64,000 nt of DNA, taken from NCBI GenBank assembly GCA_902168105.1, contig CABHOY010000020.1, forward strand, positions 62,001 to 126,000. The letters run 5' to 3'. A program made the translations under genes and the position numbers. The DNA is from an uncultured Flavihumibacter sp. Its GTDB lineage: Bacteria > Bacteroidota > Bacteroidia > Chitinophagales > Chitinophagaceae. Position 1 is the first letter of the stretch, and every line of letters begins with the position of its first letter. Below the pieces are notes generated by a model. It was not told the DNA's origin. It did not search any database and was given only the letters and a program-made list of their open reading frames with translations. Shown one piece after another: positions 9,260 to 19,128 of this stretch.

Positions 9260-10441
9260 TTAACGAGCCATCAATTCTTCCTCAGAAAATACGACGTCTG
9301 TATAATCTTTGATCTCATTATACACGGTATCCCTCTCTACAGGCCTTCTGCCGGCCTGTTTGATCAGCATGGCCAGCTGTGCCGTGTTCATGGATGGGTT
9401 CTGTTCTTCTGATCCAGCCATAGAGTAGATCTTAGTAGTATCGTCAATAGTACCGTCAAGATCGTTTACACCGAAAGAAAGGGTCAGTTGTGCGGTATTT
9501 CTGCCCAACATCGGCCAGTAGGCTTTCAGATGGGGGAAGTTGTCCATATAAAGACGGGCTATTGCATACAGTCTGAGATCTTCGACAACGGAAGTTTCTG
9601 CTACATGAGACATTTCATTGTCTTTGTTACGGAACTTCAGTGGGATAAAAGTATTAAAACCTTTTGTCTGATCCTGTAGACTGCGCAGGCGTTCCATATG
9701 ATCAACGCGGTGCCAGAATTCTTCGACATGGCCATATAGCATGGTAGCATTGGTATGCATGCCAAGCAGGTGCGCTGTTTTGTGAATGTGTAACCAGCCG
9801 TCTGCGTCTACTTTATCATGACAGATCTGTGCACGAACATCAGGATGGAATATCTCTGCGCCGCCACCTGGCATAGACTGCAAACCTGCATTGTACAGGA
9901 TGCGCATGCCTTCTTCCACGGAAACCTTTGCTTTTTTGAACATGTAGTCAAGCTCCACAGCCGTAAATCCTTTCAGATGAAGATCAGGTCTGTGTGCCCT
10001 TATTTTCTGCAGCAGCTCCACAAAGAAATCCAGGTTCATTTTAGGATGCACGCCGCCTACTATGTGTACTTCTGTAACAGGTTGGCCATCATACTTTTTT
10101 ACGATGTCCAGCATCTGGTCGATGCTTAATTCCCAGCCTTCTTCACGGTTCTTATACAAACGGGAGTAAGAGCAGAATTTGCAGGTAAAAATGCAAACAT
10201 TGGTAGGTTCTATATGGAAATTCCGATTGAAATAGGTCTTATCACCATGCATCCGTACCCTTACAGCATTGGCCAGAGCTCCCAGGTATCCCAGTTCGGC
10301 CTTCTCAAATAAGAGCAGACCGTCTTCCGGCGTCAGCCTTTCTGCTGACATTACCTTCTCTCCAATGGTTTTCAACCCTTTATCCAATCTTGTATCTTGC
10401 AGTAATGTTGCTACGGCAGGATGATCATTTCTGGTCGTCAT
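9260..10441 (-). CDS. mqnE: Aminofutalosine synthase MqnE (radical SAM)
   Basis: A 393-residue cytosolic radical SAM enzyme. It carries the cluster motif C83-x3-C87-x2-C90 (VCIFTCKFCSYSR). MqnE joins 3-[(1-carboxyvinyl)oxy]benzoate to the SAM adenosyl radical to give aminofutalosine, an early step of the futalosine route to menaquinone. Supporting blocks are HIVGGVHPKMNLDFF, SMPGGGAEIFHPDVR, HKTAHLLGMHTNATMLYGHVE and the C-terminal SFGVNDLDGTIDDT. MqnC is the close alternative, but ATMLYGHVE and overall alignment favour MqnE. It starts 5 bp after the stop of the M43 protease gene and runs into the DUF192 gene, suggesting one transcription unit. Confidence 0.88.
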   Translation of the reverse strand: MTTRNDHPAVATLLQDTRLDKGLKTIGEKVMSAERLTPEDGLLLFEKAELGYLGALANAVRVRMHGDKTYFNRNFHIEPTNVCIFTCKFCSYSRLYKNREEGWELSIDQMLDIVKKYDGQPVTEVHIVGGVHPKMNLDFFVELLQKIRAHRPDLHLKGFTAVELDYMFKKAKVSVEEGMRILYNAGLQSMPGGGAEIFHPDVRAQICHDKVDADGWLHIHKTAHLLGMHTNATMLYGHVEEFWHRVDHMERLRSLQDQTKGFNTFIPLKFRNKDNEMSHVAETSVVEDLRLYAIARLYMDNFPHLKAYWPMLGRNTAQLTLSFGVNDLDGTIDDTTKIYSMAGSEEQNPSMNTAQLAMLIKQAGRRPVERDTVYNEIKDYTDVVFSEEELMAR

Positions 10442-10446
10442 CTGGC

Positions 10447-12579
10447 TTAATTCACTTTAGTTATCTTAATTGTCTTGACGTTATTCCTGTATATTAATTT
10501 TACAAAATAAATACCATTTGGCTCATTTACCAAATCAAAGATAAAACGGTTGCCATTGTTGATGGAAGAGCCGGGTTGCTTCGCCACCAGCTGTCCTAAA
10601 GTGTTATAGATAGCAATGTAATCCAGGTCGTTAGGTATTTCCAGGAAGGTGATGTACAGCTGGTTTGCCACAGGTACAGGTCCTATGGTGATCCCCTTCT
10701 CTTTCAGATAAGGAAGGGTGTTCTTCGTAACGATATTGATATTATCCAGGTAAATGTTGTTTTCAGCATTGCTGATATTCCTGAATACGACCCTGAACCG
10801 TCCATTTTTGATCATCGGCGTAAGGTTCACAGAATCCCTGCGCCATTCGGCAGCGGTAGGCACAAACTCGATGATTGACGGTTGTTTGCGGGTCAGTAAA
10901 TTTGCGCCGCCTCTGTTATACACGTTGTCAAGGGTTTGTCCGCAGTCAGAAGTTGTAAAGACCTGCAGGCTATCCCATGGCTCCAGAGAGTTGAGACTTG
11001 AGGATGCTCCTGCTGCTACATCAAAGAACAGGAATATGGAGTCATGGCCTGCGGGATCGAAAGTCGGGCTCAGAATGTCATCAATAGCATCATTGGTGTT
11101 ATAAGCCAGGTTACGCATCACGATAGACTTTGTACCTGACTTTGCTACATCAGATGTAATCTCCCAGGTATAACTGCCGTCGTAATTCTTTATTTCCCAG
11201 CCTGTTGGCGGGAAGGTGTTGCTTTCAAAACCTTCCGCATAAGGCAGGCTGCCGTCTGTATAGTATTGGAAGGTGGTCCAGGCAGTATCGTTTGTAATAT
11301 CATTATCGGCCAGGCCATTAGGCGATGTAGTGAATGCTTTCAGCACATGTACCCCTTCACCAGGTATGCTGTTCTCCAGTTGTATGGTATCTGTCTTTAA
11401 TGCCGTGAGGCTGCCTGTCCAGTTGTAAGTCCTGATAGTGCCATCATCCACCAGGTAATTGATCTTCACCCCAGTGAGCGTGTTGCTGCCCTGATTTTTA
11501 AGCACCACGGAAGGCGTAATACTGTTTTCGCAAACCTGTCCGAAAGGCGAAACAACACTTAATATCTGCGCATCATTTTGCAGTAGGTTTAATGGTACAC
11601 AAGCGTTGGAGGAAAGGAGGGAAGCCCTGTCCTGGCTCAATGTCAGGCGCATCCTGTCTGCCTGATCGGAGGTAAATAACAACATACAGACATCATCCGA
11701 ATAATCCATGAAGTTATTGAACATAATACCGGGAGAATCAACAGTACAAGCGTCTTTAAGCGGAAATCCCGGACAATTATATGTATGGTCTCCCTGTAAC
11801 GGTGTATCGTCAATACCATCGTCTGCCGCACAACGGGATTCATCACCCCATATGTGACGGAGAGAAAAATAATGGCCTACCTCATGCACCGTAGTACGTC
11901 CCTGGTTGAAGGGAGATTCGGCGCTACCGGTAGTTCCAAACGCTGAATAAAGGATTACTACGCCCTGTTCTGCAGCCGGATAGCCGTCAGGAAACGTAGC
12001 AATACCCAGGTAACTTTCTGACAGATTACACACCCATATATTGAGGTAGTTATTGCTGTTCCATGCATCTGCACCACCTGAGGATGCGTGTTTTACCATA
12101 GATGCAGAATTACCCGGATCGAATGAATTGCGGGTCGTGGTCACCCTGTTGATCCCATTAGTTGGATTATCGTCAGGTGTGCGTTGCGCCAGGCAGAATT
12201 GTATCTCTGCATCGCCGATGAGCGGTTTCCATGCGTCCGGCACGCTGGATATATCGGAAGAGCTGGCGCTATAATCGCGGTTAAGCGCATCTATTTGTGA
12301 TTGTACCTGCTCGTCTGTTACCTGGCTGGGATTTCTCAGTACAATATGTACTACTACCGGAATGGTCACAACAGGATAGACGATTTTCGCCTGCGCCCGC
12401 AGCTGTTTAACGGACCGGGTCATTTCCTGCAAACGTGCTTCTTTTCTTTCACGTACCTTCTGAAAAGCGGGATTCGCGGCAATGAACTGTTGCATTGACT
12501 CTTCAGTGCCGCACTTACGTTGGGCAAAGGCTGGTATAACATAGAGGAGGGCGAGGATAAAAAGGGTAAAATTGCGCAA
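10447..12579 (-). CDS. Secreted M43 (pappalysin-like) zinc metalloprotease with T9SS tail
   Basis: A 710-residue exported protease. After a signal peptide (LALLYVIPAFAQ) and a short propeptide, the metzincin domain (about 70-320) contains the zinc site HEVGHYFSLRHIWG: ligands H232, H236, H242 and catalytic E233. A Met-turn follows in NNFMDYSDD. The middle (about 330-620) holds Ig-like/CARDB-like and MAM-like beta segments. The last 80 residues are a type A T9SS sorting domain (GPVPVANQLYI, YNTLGQLVAKQ, NGIYFVKLIY). It should cross the outer membrane by type IX secretion and act on extracellular protein. Cys pairs in the catalytic domain suggest disulfides. It is upstream of mqnE by 5 bp, a functionally odd neighbour. 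Confidence 0.92.
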   Translation of the reverse strand: MRNFTLFILALLYVIPAFAQRKCGTEESMQQFIAANPAFQKVRERKEARLQEMTRSVKQLRAQAKIVYPVVTIPVVVHIVLRNPSQVTDEQVQSQIDALNRDYSASSSDISSVPDAWKPLIGDAEIQFCLAQRTPDDNPTNGINRVTTTRNSFDPGNSASMVKHASSGGADAWNSNNYLNIWVCNLSESYLGIATFPDGYPAAEQGVVILYSAFGTTGSAESPFNQGRTTVHEVGHYFSLRHIWGDESRCAADDGIDDTPLQGDHTYNCPGFPLKDACTVDSPGIMFNNFMDYSDDVCMLLFTSDQADRMRLTLSQDRASLLSSNACVPLNLLQNDAQILSVVSPFGQVCENSITPSVVLKNQGSNTLTGVKINYLVDDGTIRTYNWTGSLTALKTDTIQLENSIPGEGVHVLKAFTTSPNGLADNDITNDTAWTTFQYYTDGSLPYAEGFESNTFPPTGWEIKNYDGSYTWEITSDVAKSGTKSIVMRNLAYNTNDAIDDILSPTFDPAGHDSIFLFFDVAAGASSSLNSLEPWDSLQVFTTSDCGQTLDNVYNRGGANLLTRKQPSIIEFVPTAAEWRRDSVNLTPMIKNGRFRVVFRNISNAENNIYLDNINIVTKNTLPYLKEKGITIGPVPVANQLYITFLEIPNDLDYIAIYNTLGQLVAKQPGSSINNGNRFIFDLVNEPNGIYFVKLIYRNNVKTIKITKVN

Positions 12580-12854
12580 TGTTCTAGTTTGAATGTTAAA
12601 GTACGGCTTGTCCCGTTATTTTTCCGGAAAAGTTACAATCTTATGGCCAGAAGCAGATAATGAATCTACAAAAAAGCTATTTCTGCGGTTAAATTATAAT
12701 CCTTATATCATGACCGCTTTGTAACCTGCCGGCAATTTTCTGGGCGATGCATTAAGTAAACGAAATTTGTGACGATTTCTTATTATAAGTGTAGCGGATA
12801 AGAAGACTTACTAACGAGGAAGAATGTTAAACTTTGGGATGATATTAAATAATA

Positions 12855-12883
12855 AAGCCGGTCCATCTGAGACGGACCGGCTT
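12855..12883 (-). terminator. Terminator downstream of trxA
   Basis: Perfect stem AAGCCGGTCC / GGACCGGCTT with a short loop, 22 bp beyond the trxA stop. T-rich sequence (TTCTTTTAT on +, TTATTATTT on -) flanks it on both sides. The 326-bp gap 12580-12905 otherwise holds only presumed promoter DNA of the M43 gene. No gene was seen there. Confidence 0.85.
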
Positions 12884-12905
12884 CTTTTATGATGTTTTAA
12901 ACCTA

Positions 12906-13223
12906 TTAGAGGTTGGACTGGATCTTCTTTTCCAGAACGGATCTTGGAGCAGCACCTACCTGTTTGTCAACTACCTGACCATCTTTAATGAACAGGATAG
13001 CAGGAATGCTGGTGATACCGTAGTTGATAGACAACTGAGGGTTCTGATCTACGTTCACTTTACCCACGTTTACTTTGCCCGCATAGTCTTTAGAGAGTTC
13101 TTCGATAACTGGACCGATAGCGCGACAAGGACCACACCATTCTGCCCAGAAGTCAATCACACTCAGTTTATCGGAGCTCAATACTTCCGTTTGGAAGTTC
13201 GAATCTGTGAATTCTAATGCCAT
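12906..13223 (-). CDS. trxA: Thioredoxin
   Basis: A 105-residue cytoplasmic thiol-disulfide reductant. The active site WCGPC places the redox Cys at 30 and 33, and the cis-Pro loop SIPAILF is present. The C-terminal half has the canonical GQVVDKQVGA strand. Length and composition are those of classic thioredoxin rather than an exported TlpA-type protein: there is no signal peptide. Its own promoter-like elements lie about 60-90 bp upstream, and a hairpin terminator ends the unit, so it appears monocistronic. Confidence 0.96.
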   Translation of the reverse strand: MALEFTDSNFQTEVLSSDKLSVIDFWAEWCGPCRAIGPVIEELSKDYAGKVNVGKVNVDQNPQLSINYGITSIPAILFIKDGQVVDKQVGAAPRSVLEKKIQSNL

Positions 13224-13282
13224 GATATTTAAAGTTTATGAAATTATTGTAAAATCAAAGTTCCTGAATAAATTTATAAATG

Positions 13283-13311
13283 CAAATATATACATTCAAT
13301 TTTCAAACCAA
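13283..13311 (-). promoter_or_regulatory. Probable trxA promoter (Bacteroidota type)
   Basis: On the minus strand a TTG (13309-13311) and a TATATTTG -7 element (13283-13290) are 18 bp apart, matching the phylum's TTTG / TAnnTTTG consensus. They lie about 60 bp upstream of the trxA start in AT-rich DNA. Confidence 0.5.
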
Positions 13312-13396
13312 CTGCAAATTACTGCTTTTTTGACAGCCGGTATCTGTTTGTTAAAAGGCGCCTTACGACCATGCAAATTAGAGCATTTTAGGACCG

Positions 13397-16300
13397 CTAC
13401 TTATTGATTATATCTATATACACATCGATATCTGGTTGTTTAGTCAAGAAGTGCGCCAGTTCATCGTTCATCTCAATATGCTTATTGAAGGTGTGCAGTT
13501 TAACGGTCATCTGGTCATCACGGTCAATGAGTTGCAGGAAGAGCTCACTGGCGCCGGGATATTTGGAAATATTGTCTACCAGGAAGTCTACCAGGTCTCT
13601 GGTAATGAACTTAGGCATAGTAACCAGTGTCACCTTCTTGGTATGTGTCTTCTTAACCTCTTGTAACAACTGTATACCATTTACCTTGAACTCGTATTCG
13701 GCGTCGTTAAAACGTTTGGCCTTGAAACCTCCATGAAGGAAGAGACACAGCCCCGTTTTGAGGTAGGGTGCGAAACGGATGAAGTCCTCACTCCACAATG
13801 CAAATTCAAATTTACCTGAGTAGTCCTCGATCGTCATTATGCCAAACTGGCGGTTGTTTCTTGATATCCTTTCCTGTGCTCCCGTCACATAGACAGCCAG
13901 CCTGAAGTTACGTTCCCGGCCTGCACGGGCATTGCCTGGCGTGCTCAGATCTGCCTGATATTCAACCAGTTCCTGGACCGTGTTCATGTTATAATACCGG
14001 CTTTCGAACCTATAGTCATCCAATGGATGCCCTGAAATATAGATACCGGTCACCTCACGTTCATTATTCAGCTTCAGGATAAGCGGCCATAGATCGCAGG
14101 GAGGGATCTTTGGTGGTTCAATATCTGGCATCGACTCCTCTCCAAAAAGACTGCCCATTGCTGTAGCTGCTCCGGCAGTGACCTGCTGGCCGAATTTCAC
14201 GATCTTATCCAAACCGGTAGTCGTATCATTCTCAGGCTTATGGAAATACTGCGCACGGTGGAGTTCCGGGAAACAGTCAAACGCACCGGACATGGCCAGG
14301 GCTTCCAGTGATTTCTTATTCACCGCACGCTGGTTCACCCGTCTGATCATCTCGAAGATGTTTTTGTATGAACCTTCTTTTTTCCTTTCTTCCAGGATGT
14401 TTTCAACCGCAGCTTCACCCACCCCTTTCAGACCGGCCAGGCCAAAACGGATCTGACCTTGTTTGTTCACCGCAAAACCTTTGAAAGACTCATTCACATC
14501 CGGTGGCAATACGTCAATTCCCATACGTTTCGCCTCCTCCATGAAGAAGGTGATCTTTTCAATGTTGCTGGCGTTGTTCAGTACAGCCGCCATGTATTCC
14601 GCAGGATAGTGTGCTTTCAGATAAGCGGTCTGATAGGCCACGAAGGCATAACAGGTGGAGTGGGATTTATTGAACGCGTAGGACGCAAATGCCTCCCAGT
14701 CCGTCCATACTTTATCACAGACTTTCAGGTCATGCCCGTTAGCGGCGCAACCCTCCATGAATTGTTTCTTCATTTTGTCCAGTACCGCCTTCTGCTTTTT
14801 ACCCATGGCTTTACGGAGTACGTCCGCATCACCTTTGGAGAAGTTGGCCAGTTTCTGGCTCAGTAGCATTACCTGCTCCTGGTATACAGTAATACCATAG
14901 GTATCGTTCAGGTATTCTTCCATTTCAGCCAGATCGTACACGGTTTCTTCCAGGCCATGTTTACGACGGATGAACAATGGGATGTACTCCAGTGGTCCCG
15001 GACGGTACAGGGCGTTCATCGCAATAAGGTCGTCAAAACGGTCAGGTTTTAGTTCGCGGAGGTATTTCTGCATACCTGCAGACTCGAACTGGAACGTGGC
15101 GTTGGTTTCCCCTTTCTGGTACAATTCATATGTCTTGGCGTCGTCCAGCGGAATATCGTCAATGCTGATCTCAATTCCATGGTTCGTTTTGATCAGTTCC
15201 AGGGCGCCCTTGATGATGGTGAGGGTCTTCAGACCCAGGAAGTCCATCTTGATCACACCGGCACTCTCAATAATACTACCTTCAAACTGGGTTACCAGCA
15301 GATCAGAGTCTCTGGCTGTAGATACCGGGATCAGGTCATACAGGTCTTTCGGCGCGATGATGATACCCGCCGCGTGGATACCGGTATTTCGTACGGAACC
15401 TTCCAATACGCAGGCCTCTCTCAGTACTTCACCTTGCAGGTCCTGTCCTTTGATCAGTTCACGCAATTTTTTTACGTTCTCCAGGTCTTCGGGTCCCAGG
15501 CCTTCTTTCTCTGCCAGGCTCTTTTCCCCTTCATCAATTGGAGCGTTGAAGATACGGTCCAGCTGAATACCAGGCTTGTCGGGCACCATCTTGGCCAGCA
15601 TGTTGGATTCTACCAGCGGGAGGTCCATTACACGGGCCACATCCTTGATACTCATTTTGGCCGCCATGGTACCGTAAGTGATGATCTGGGCTACCTGGTT
15701 CTTACCATATTTCTGAACAACGTAGTCAATTACTTTCTGACGGCCTTCATCATCGAAGTCCGTATCAATATCGGGCATGCTCTTACGTTCCGGGTTAAGG
15801 AAACGCTCAAACAGCAGGTTGTACTTGATCGGGTCAATATTAGTGATACCTATACAGTAAGCCACCGCAGAACCGGCTGCAGATCCACGGCCGGGGCCGA
15901 TGAATACGCCCAGGTCACGTCCGGCCTTGATGAAGTCGGATACGATAAGGAAGTACCCGGCAAATCCCATATTCTCAATTACCTGCAGTTCGAAGTTGAG
16001 ACGTTCTTCTACTTCTGCCGTGATCTCCGAATACTTTTTAGCAGCGCCTTCCATGGTAATGTGACGCAGGTACTGGTCCTGTGTCAGGAAGGGAGGTGGA
16101 ATAGGGAAGTTGGGCAGGAGGATGTCCCGCTTCAGGTCCAGTAGTTCCACCTTGTCCACGATCTCATTTGTATTGTCAATCGCCTGTGGCAGATCGTGGA
16201 AGAGTTTGGTCATCTCTTCCGTAGTCTTGAAATAGAACTCGTCGTTATAAAAAGCGAAACGTTTATTCTTCATGGACACGTCGTCATCAGAGAAGTCCTT

Positions 16301-17041
16301 CATTGTAGGAGTGCTCTTTTTCTCGCCCGTGTTAATACAGAGCAGGATGTCATGCGCGTTGGCGTCCTCCTTGTCCACATAGTGGGAGTCGTTGGACGCA
16401 ATGATCTTTACATTATGTTTGGCGGCAAACTTAAGCAGGGACTCATTTACTTTTTCCTGTTCAGGGATGCCATGTCGTTGTAATTCAACGTAATAATCTT
16501 CACCGAAAATGTCCAGCCACCATTTGAACTCGTCTTCACCGGCTTCTTCTCCTTTTTTCAGGATCGCTCTTGGTACGGAAGCGCCGAGACAGCAGGTGGT
16601 GGCAATAAGGCCTTTATGATACTCGAGGATCAGTTGTTTATCGATACGGGGATACTTACCGTACAGCCCTTCTATGTACCCGAGTGAGCACAATTTGATG
16701 AGGTTGCGGTAACCTTCGTCGTTTTTGGCAAGTAGCACCTGGTGATTACGAATATCTTTTTCCTCACGGGTAAAGGCACGTTTGAAACGATTTTCCACCA
16801 CATAGAACTCACAGCCTACTATGGGTTTTACTTTTAGCCTTTTATCCTTCGGGTCTTCAGGGTTCAGCCTGTTATTATAAGCTTCCGCCACAAACTGGAA
16901 CACGCCGAACATGTTGCCATGGTCCGTGATGGCAAGGGCCGGCTGATTGCTGGCCATCGCTTTCTTGTACAATGATTTTATATCTGCTGCACCATCCAGC
17001 AATGAATACTGAGTATGAACGTGTAAGTGGGAAAAGATCAT
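13397..17041 (-). CDS. dnaE: DNA polymerase III subunit alpha
   Basis: The main replicative polymerase, about 1214 residues. It opens with the PHP domain (MIFSHLHVHTQYSLLDGAAD). The Pol III catalytic core follows with GPGRGSAAGSAVAYC and the PDIDTDFDDEGR motif carrying catalytic aspartates. After that come the fingers region (YNLLFERFLNPER, NATFQFESAGMQKYLREL, RPGPLEYIPLFIRRK), a helix-hairpin-helix (GLAGLKGVGEAAVENI), and a C-terminal OB-fold/tau-binding region. The ATG at 17041 is preferred because PHP homology begins there. An in-frame ATG at 17068 would add nine residues (MVEESDFCR) without homology support. It is a stand-alone gene between trxA and a divergent NlpC/P60 gene. Confidence 0.96.
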   Translation of the reverse strand: MIFSHLHVHTQYSLLDGAADIKSLYKKAMASNQPALAITDHGNMFGVFQFVAEAYNNRLNPEDPKDKRLKVKPIVGCEFYVVENRFKRAFTREEKDIRNHQVLLAKNDEGYRNLIKLCSLGYIEGLYGKYPRIDKQLILEYHKGLIATTCCLGASVPRAILKKGEEAGEDEFKWWLDIFGEDYYVELQRHGIPEQEKVNESLLKFAAKHNVKIIASNDSHYVDKEDANAHDILLCINTGEKKSTPTMKDFSDDDVSMKNKRFAFYNDEFYFKTTEEMTKLFHDLPQAIDNTNEIVDKVELLDLKRDILLPNFPIPPPFLTQDQYLRHITMEGAAKKYSEITAEVEERLNFELQVIENMGFAGYFLIVSDFIKAGRDLGVFIGPGRGSAAGSAVAYCIGITNIDPIKYNLLFERFLNPERKSMPDIDTDFDDEGRQKVIDYVVQKYGKNQVAQIITYGTMAAKMSIKDVARVMDLPLVESNMLAKMVPDKPGIQLDRIFNAPIDEGEKSLAEKEGLGPEDLENVKKLRELIKGQDLQGEVLREACVLEGSVRNTGIHAAGIIIAPKDLYDLIPVSTARDSDLLVTQFEGSIIESAGVIKMDFLGLKTLTIIKGALELIKTNHGIEISIDDIPLDDAKTYELYQKGETNATFQFESAGMQKYLRELKPDRFDDLIAMNALYRPGPLEYIPLFIRRKHGLEETVYDLAEMEEYLNDTYGITVYQEQVMLLSQKLANFSKGDADVLRKAMGKKQKAVLDKMKKQFMEGCAANGHDLKVCDKVWTDWEAFASYAFNKSHSTCYAFVAYQTAYLKAHYPAEYMAAVLNNASNIEKITFFMEEAKRMGIDVLPPDVNESFKGFAVNKQGQIRFGLAGLKGVGEAAVENILEERKKEGSYKNIFEMIRRVNQRAVNKKSLEALAMSGAFDCFPELHRAQYFHKPENDTTTGLDKIVKFGQQVTAGAATAMGSLFGEESMPDIEPPKIPPCDLWPLILKLNNEREVTGIYISGHPLDDYRFESRYYNMNTVQELVEYQADLSTPGNARAGRERNFRLAVYVTGAQERISRNNRQFGIMTIEDYSGKFEFALWSEDFIRFAPYLKTGLCLFLHGGFKAKRFNDAEYEFKVNGIQLLQEVKKTHTKKVTLVTMPKFITRDLVDFLVDNISKYPGASELFLQLIDRDDQMTVKLHTFNKHIEMNDELAHFLTKQPDIDVYIDIINK

Positions 17042-17265
17042 TCGGCAAAAATCCGACTCTTCGACCATATTAAGAATCAGCTAACGGTAAAATTTATCCA
17101 CAAGTGCTGCGTTTAAAATAGAAATGGCGTGGAATACTAACGGCAGGCTATACGATGTCTTTTGTTCATTCCTTTACAGTAGCGGGTTCTGGAGCAGAGG
17201 CTGAAAACACTTTAAAAACAATTATTATTAGTAAATTTGCTCAAATTATTTAATCTGAAAGGCTT

Positions 17266-17916
17266 ATGAAAGTAAGAAAGGAGGTCCTGTTGGCGACTGT
17301 TTTACTGTGTGCGCTGGGAATAGGTTCCTGTACTTCTACTAAGAGAACGGCAGGAAAGTCAGCTTCCGGGAGTAGCGAATCCCAGTTCATAGAGGGGATG
17401 GTTATTTCCAGGGCCGGACTATCCAGTAATGTTGCTAATACAGGGGCTGCAAAGATTAAGAATTTTACAGCCGGCAGCGCTAACCTTGAGCTTGCAGCGC
17501 TCTGGCAGTTTAAATATGCCCAGTTGCTGGATGTACGGGTGGAAACTGTATTGAATATGAACCTGTTCCGGTTCATCGAAGACTGGTGGGGAACTCCTTA
17601 CGTATACGGAGGGAAGACCAAAGGCGGCGTGGATTGTTCTGGCTTCACGAACAACCTGTTATCGCAGGTATTCAGTTTACCGGCGGGAGGCAGCTCCGCC
17701 CAGTTATATAGTAAATCCAAAAAGATCGGTAATTCTTCAATGCGTGAAGGCGATCTGGTTTTCTTTAAGACCAACGGCAGTTCAGTATCACATGTCGGCG
17801 TCTACCTTGGCAACGATAAATTTGTACACGCTTCTACCAGCTCCGGCGTTATGATCAGTGACCTCAATGAAACTTACTGGAAAAAGTATTACGTAGGAGG
17901 AGGCAGGGTAGAATAA
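17266..17916 (+). CDS. NlpC/P60 (C40) peptidoglycan endopeptidase lipoprotein
   Basis: A 216-residue exported cell-wall hydrolase. Its lipoprotein signal peptide (CALGIGSCTS) lipidates Cys22. The C-terminal NlpC/P60 domain (about 103-216) has catalytic Cys124 in GGVDCSGFTNN, His176 in VSHVGVYLG, and a third polar residue expected near His188 (FVHASTSSG). Such enzymes cut D-Glu-to-diamino-acid bonds in peptidoglycan stems. A -7-like TAAATTTG lies at 17232-17239, 27 bp before the ATG. It stands at the head of the polysaccharide gene cluster, though the link may be only positional. Confidence 0.92.
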   Translation: MKVRKEVLLATVLLCALGIGSCTSTKRTAGKSASGSSESQFIEGMVISRAGLSSNVANTGAAKIKNFTAGSANLELAALWQFKYAQLLDVRVETVLNMNLFRFIEDWWGTPYVYGGKTKGGVDCSGFTNNLLSQVFSLPAGGSSAQLYSKSKKIGNSSMREGDLVFFKTNGSSVSHVGVYLGNDKFVHASTSSGVMISDLNETYWKKYYVGGGRVE

Positions 17917-17976
17917 TTAAATATATCTTCGCCCGGACATTAATTTTACGGTTTGAAAAATTCCGGTGAATATCCA

Positions 17977-19128
17977 ATGAAGATAGGTATTGTTTCCATT
18001 ATTAAAGAGCCCTGGGGCGGTAGCGAAGAGCTATGGGCCGATATGGCCGCAGAAGCATTGAAAGATGGTCATCAGATCTATATTTCTGCGCTGAAATGCG
18101 GGCCGGCTCACCCGAAAACTGTGAAGCTGGTGGAGAATGGAGCAAAATTGTTTTATCGCCGTGGATTTGTCAAACCAGGTCTTTCTTTCCTGCAAAGGAT
18201 CCTTCGCAAAGGCCTGATCATCCTCGCTAATAAATTCCAAAACCCTTTTCACAAACTGTTTAAGGCAAAACCAGACGTTATATTTTACGTCGGGACCTCT
18301 TATTCCATCGCTGATGATGTATTACTGCTGAAAGCTTTGGAGAAAAGCCCGGCGGCCCTGTATATCAACTGTAACCTGAATCATAATGTGAGAGGCTTCG
18401 GCAGCACGGATTACGACAGGGTCGCAGCTGCATATAAGCAGGCGAAGAAAGTGTTATTTGTATCCGAACACAACCTGGAACTGGCCCGCATGCATACCTG
18501 TTCGCATATAGAAAACGCGATGGTGGTGAGGAACCCTGTCAATCTTTCCAATATCGGCATACAGCCATTTCCAACCGGCGATACCGTACATTTTGCTATG
18601 GTTGGAATACTGGTAACTGATCATAAAGGACAGGACCTCGTATTGAGTGTATTGAACCGGGAAGAGTGGCGGTCCCGCAACTGGCATCTTAACATTTACG
18701 GTTCCGGCCTGGACGAAGGATACCTGAAGCGCTTAAGTACATTTTATAACCTGGATGACAGGATCACATTCTATGGGAAAGTGAACAACATCACAGAAGT
18801 GTGGAGAAAAAACAGCCTCTTGCTGATGCCGTCCCACCAGGAAGGCATGCCGCTTGCTGTAGTGGAGGCGATGGTGTCCGGTCGTCCGTCTGTTCTGACA
18901 GATGTTGGCGGACATACAGAATGGGTGAATGACGGTGTGGAAGGCTTCATCAGCCCCGGTGTGTCAGTAGCGTCCATGGCTGATGCGATGGAAAGGGCCT
19001 GGCAGAAACGGGCAGACTGGGAGAAAATGGGATTGGCCGCAAATGCCAATGCATTGAAGTTATATAATCCTGCTCCCGGAAGAACAATACTGAAACTATT
19101 CTTAAATCAAAAAGAAAGCGACGCTTGA
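17977..19128 (+). CDS. Glycosyltransferase family 4
   Basis: A GT-B fold glycosyltransferase of about 383 residues that would transfer a sugar from a nucleotide donor during surface glycan assembly. The N-terminus (MKIGIVSIIKEPWGGSEELW) has the glycine-rich acceptor loop. The C-terminal half has the donor-binding block HQEGMPLAVVEAMVSGRPSV with the E-x7-E pair, followed by TDVGGHTEWV. The ATG at 17977 is preferred because homology begins there; an in-frame TTG at 17953 would add eight residues. The stop overlaps the next gene's start by four bases (TTGA), indicating translational coupling with the epimerase. Confidence 0.9.
   Translation: MKIGIVSIIKEPWGGSEELWADMAAEALKDGHQIYISALKCGPAHPKTVKLVENGAKLFYRRGFVKPGLSFLQRILRKGLIILANKFQNPFHKLFKAKPDVIFYVGTSYSIADDVLLLKALEKSPAALYINCNLNHNVRGFGSTDYDRVAAAYKQAKKVLFVSEHNLELARMHTCSHIENAMVVRNPVNLSNIGIQPFPTGDTVHFAMVGILVTDHKGQDLVLSVLNREEWRSRNWHLNIYGSGLDEGYLKRLSTFYNLDDRITFYGKVNNITEVWRKNSLLLMPSHQEGMPLAVVEAMVSGRPSVLTDVGGHTEWVNDGVEGFISPGVSVASMADAMERAWQKRADWEKMGLAANANALKLYNPAPGRTILKLFLNQKESDA

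Noticed and set aside
15179..16144. Long open frame opposite dnaE (321 codons)
   Set aside because: It is antisense to the Pol III catalytic core and has no recognisable protein features.
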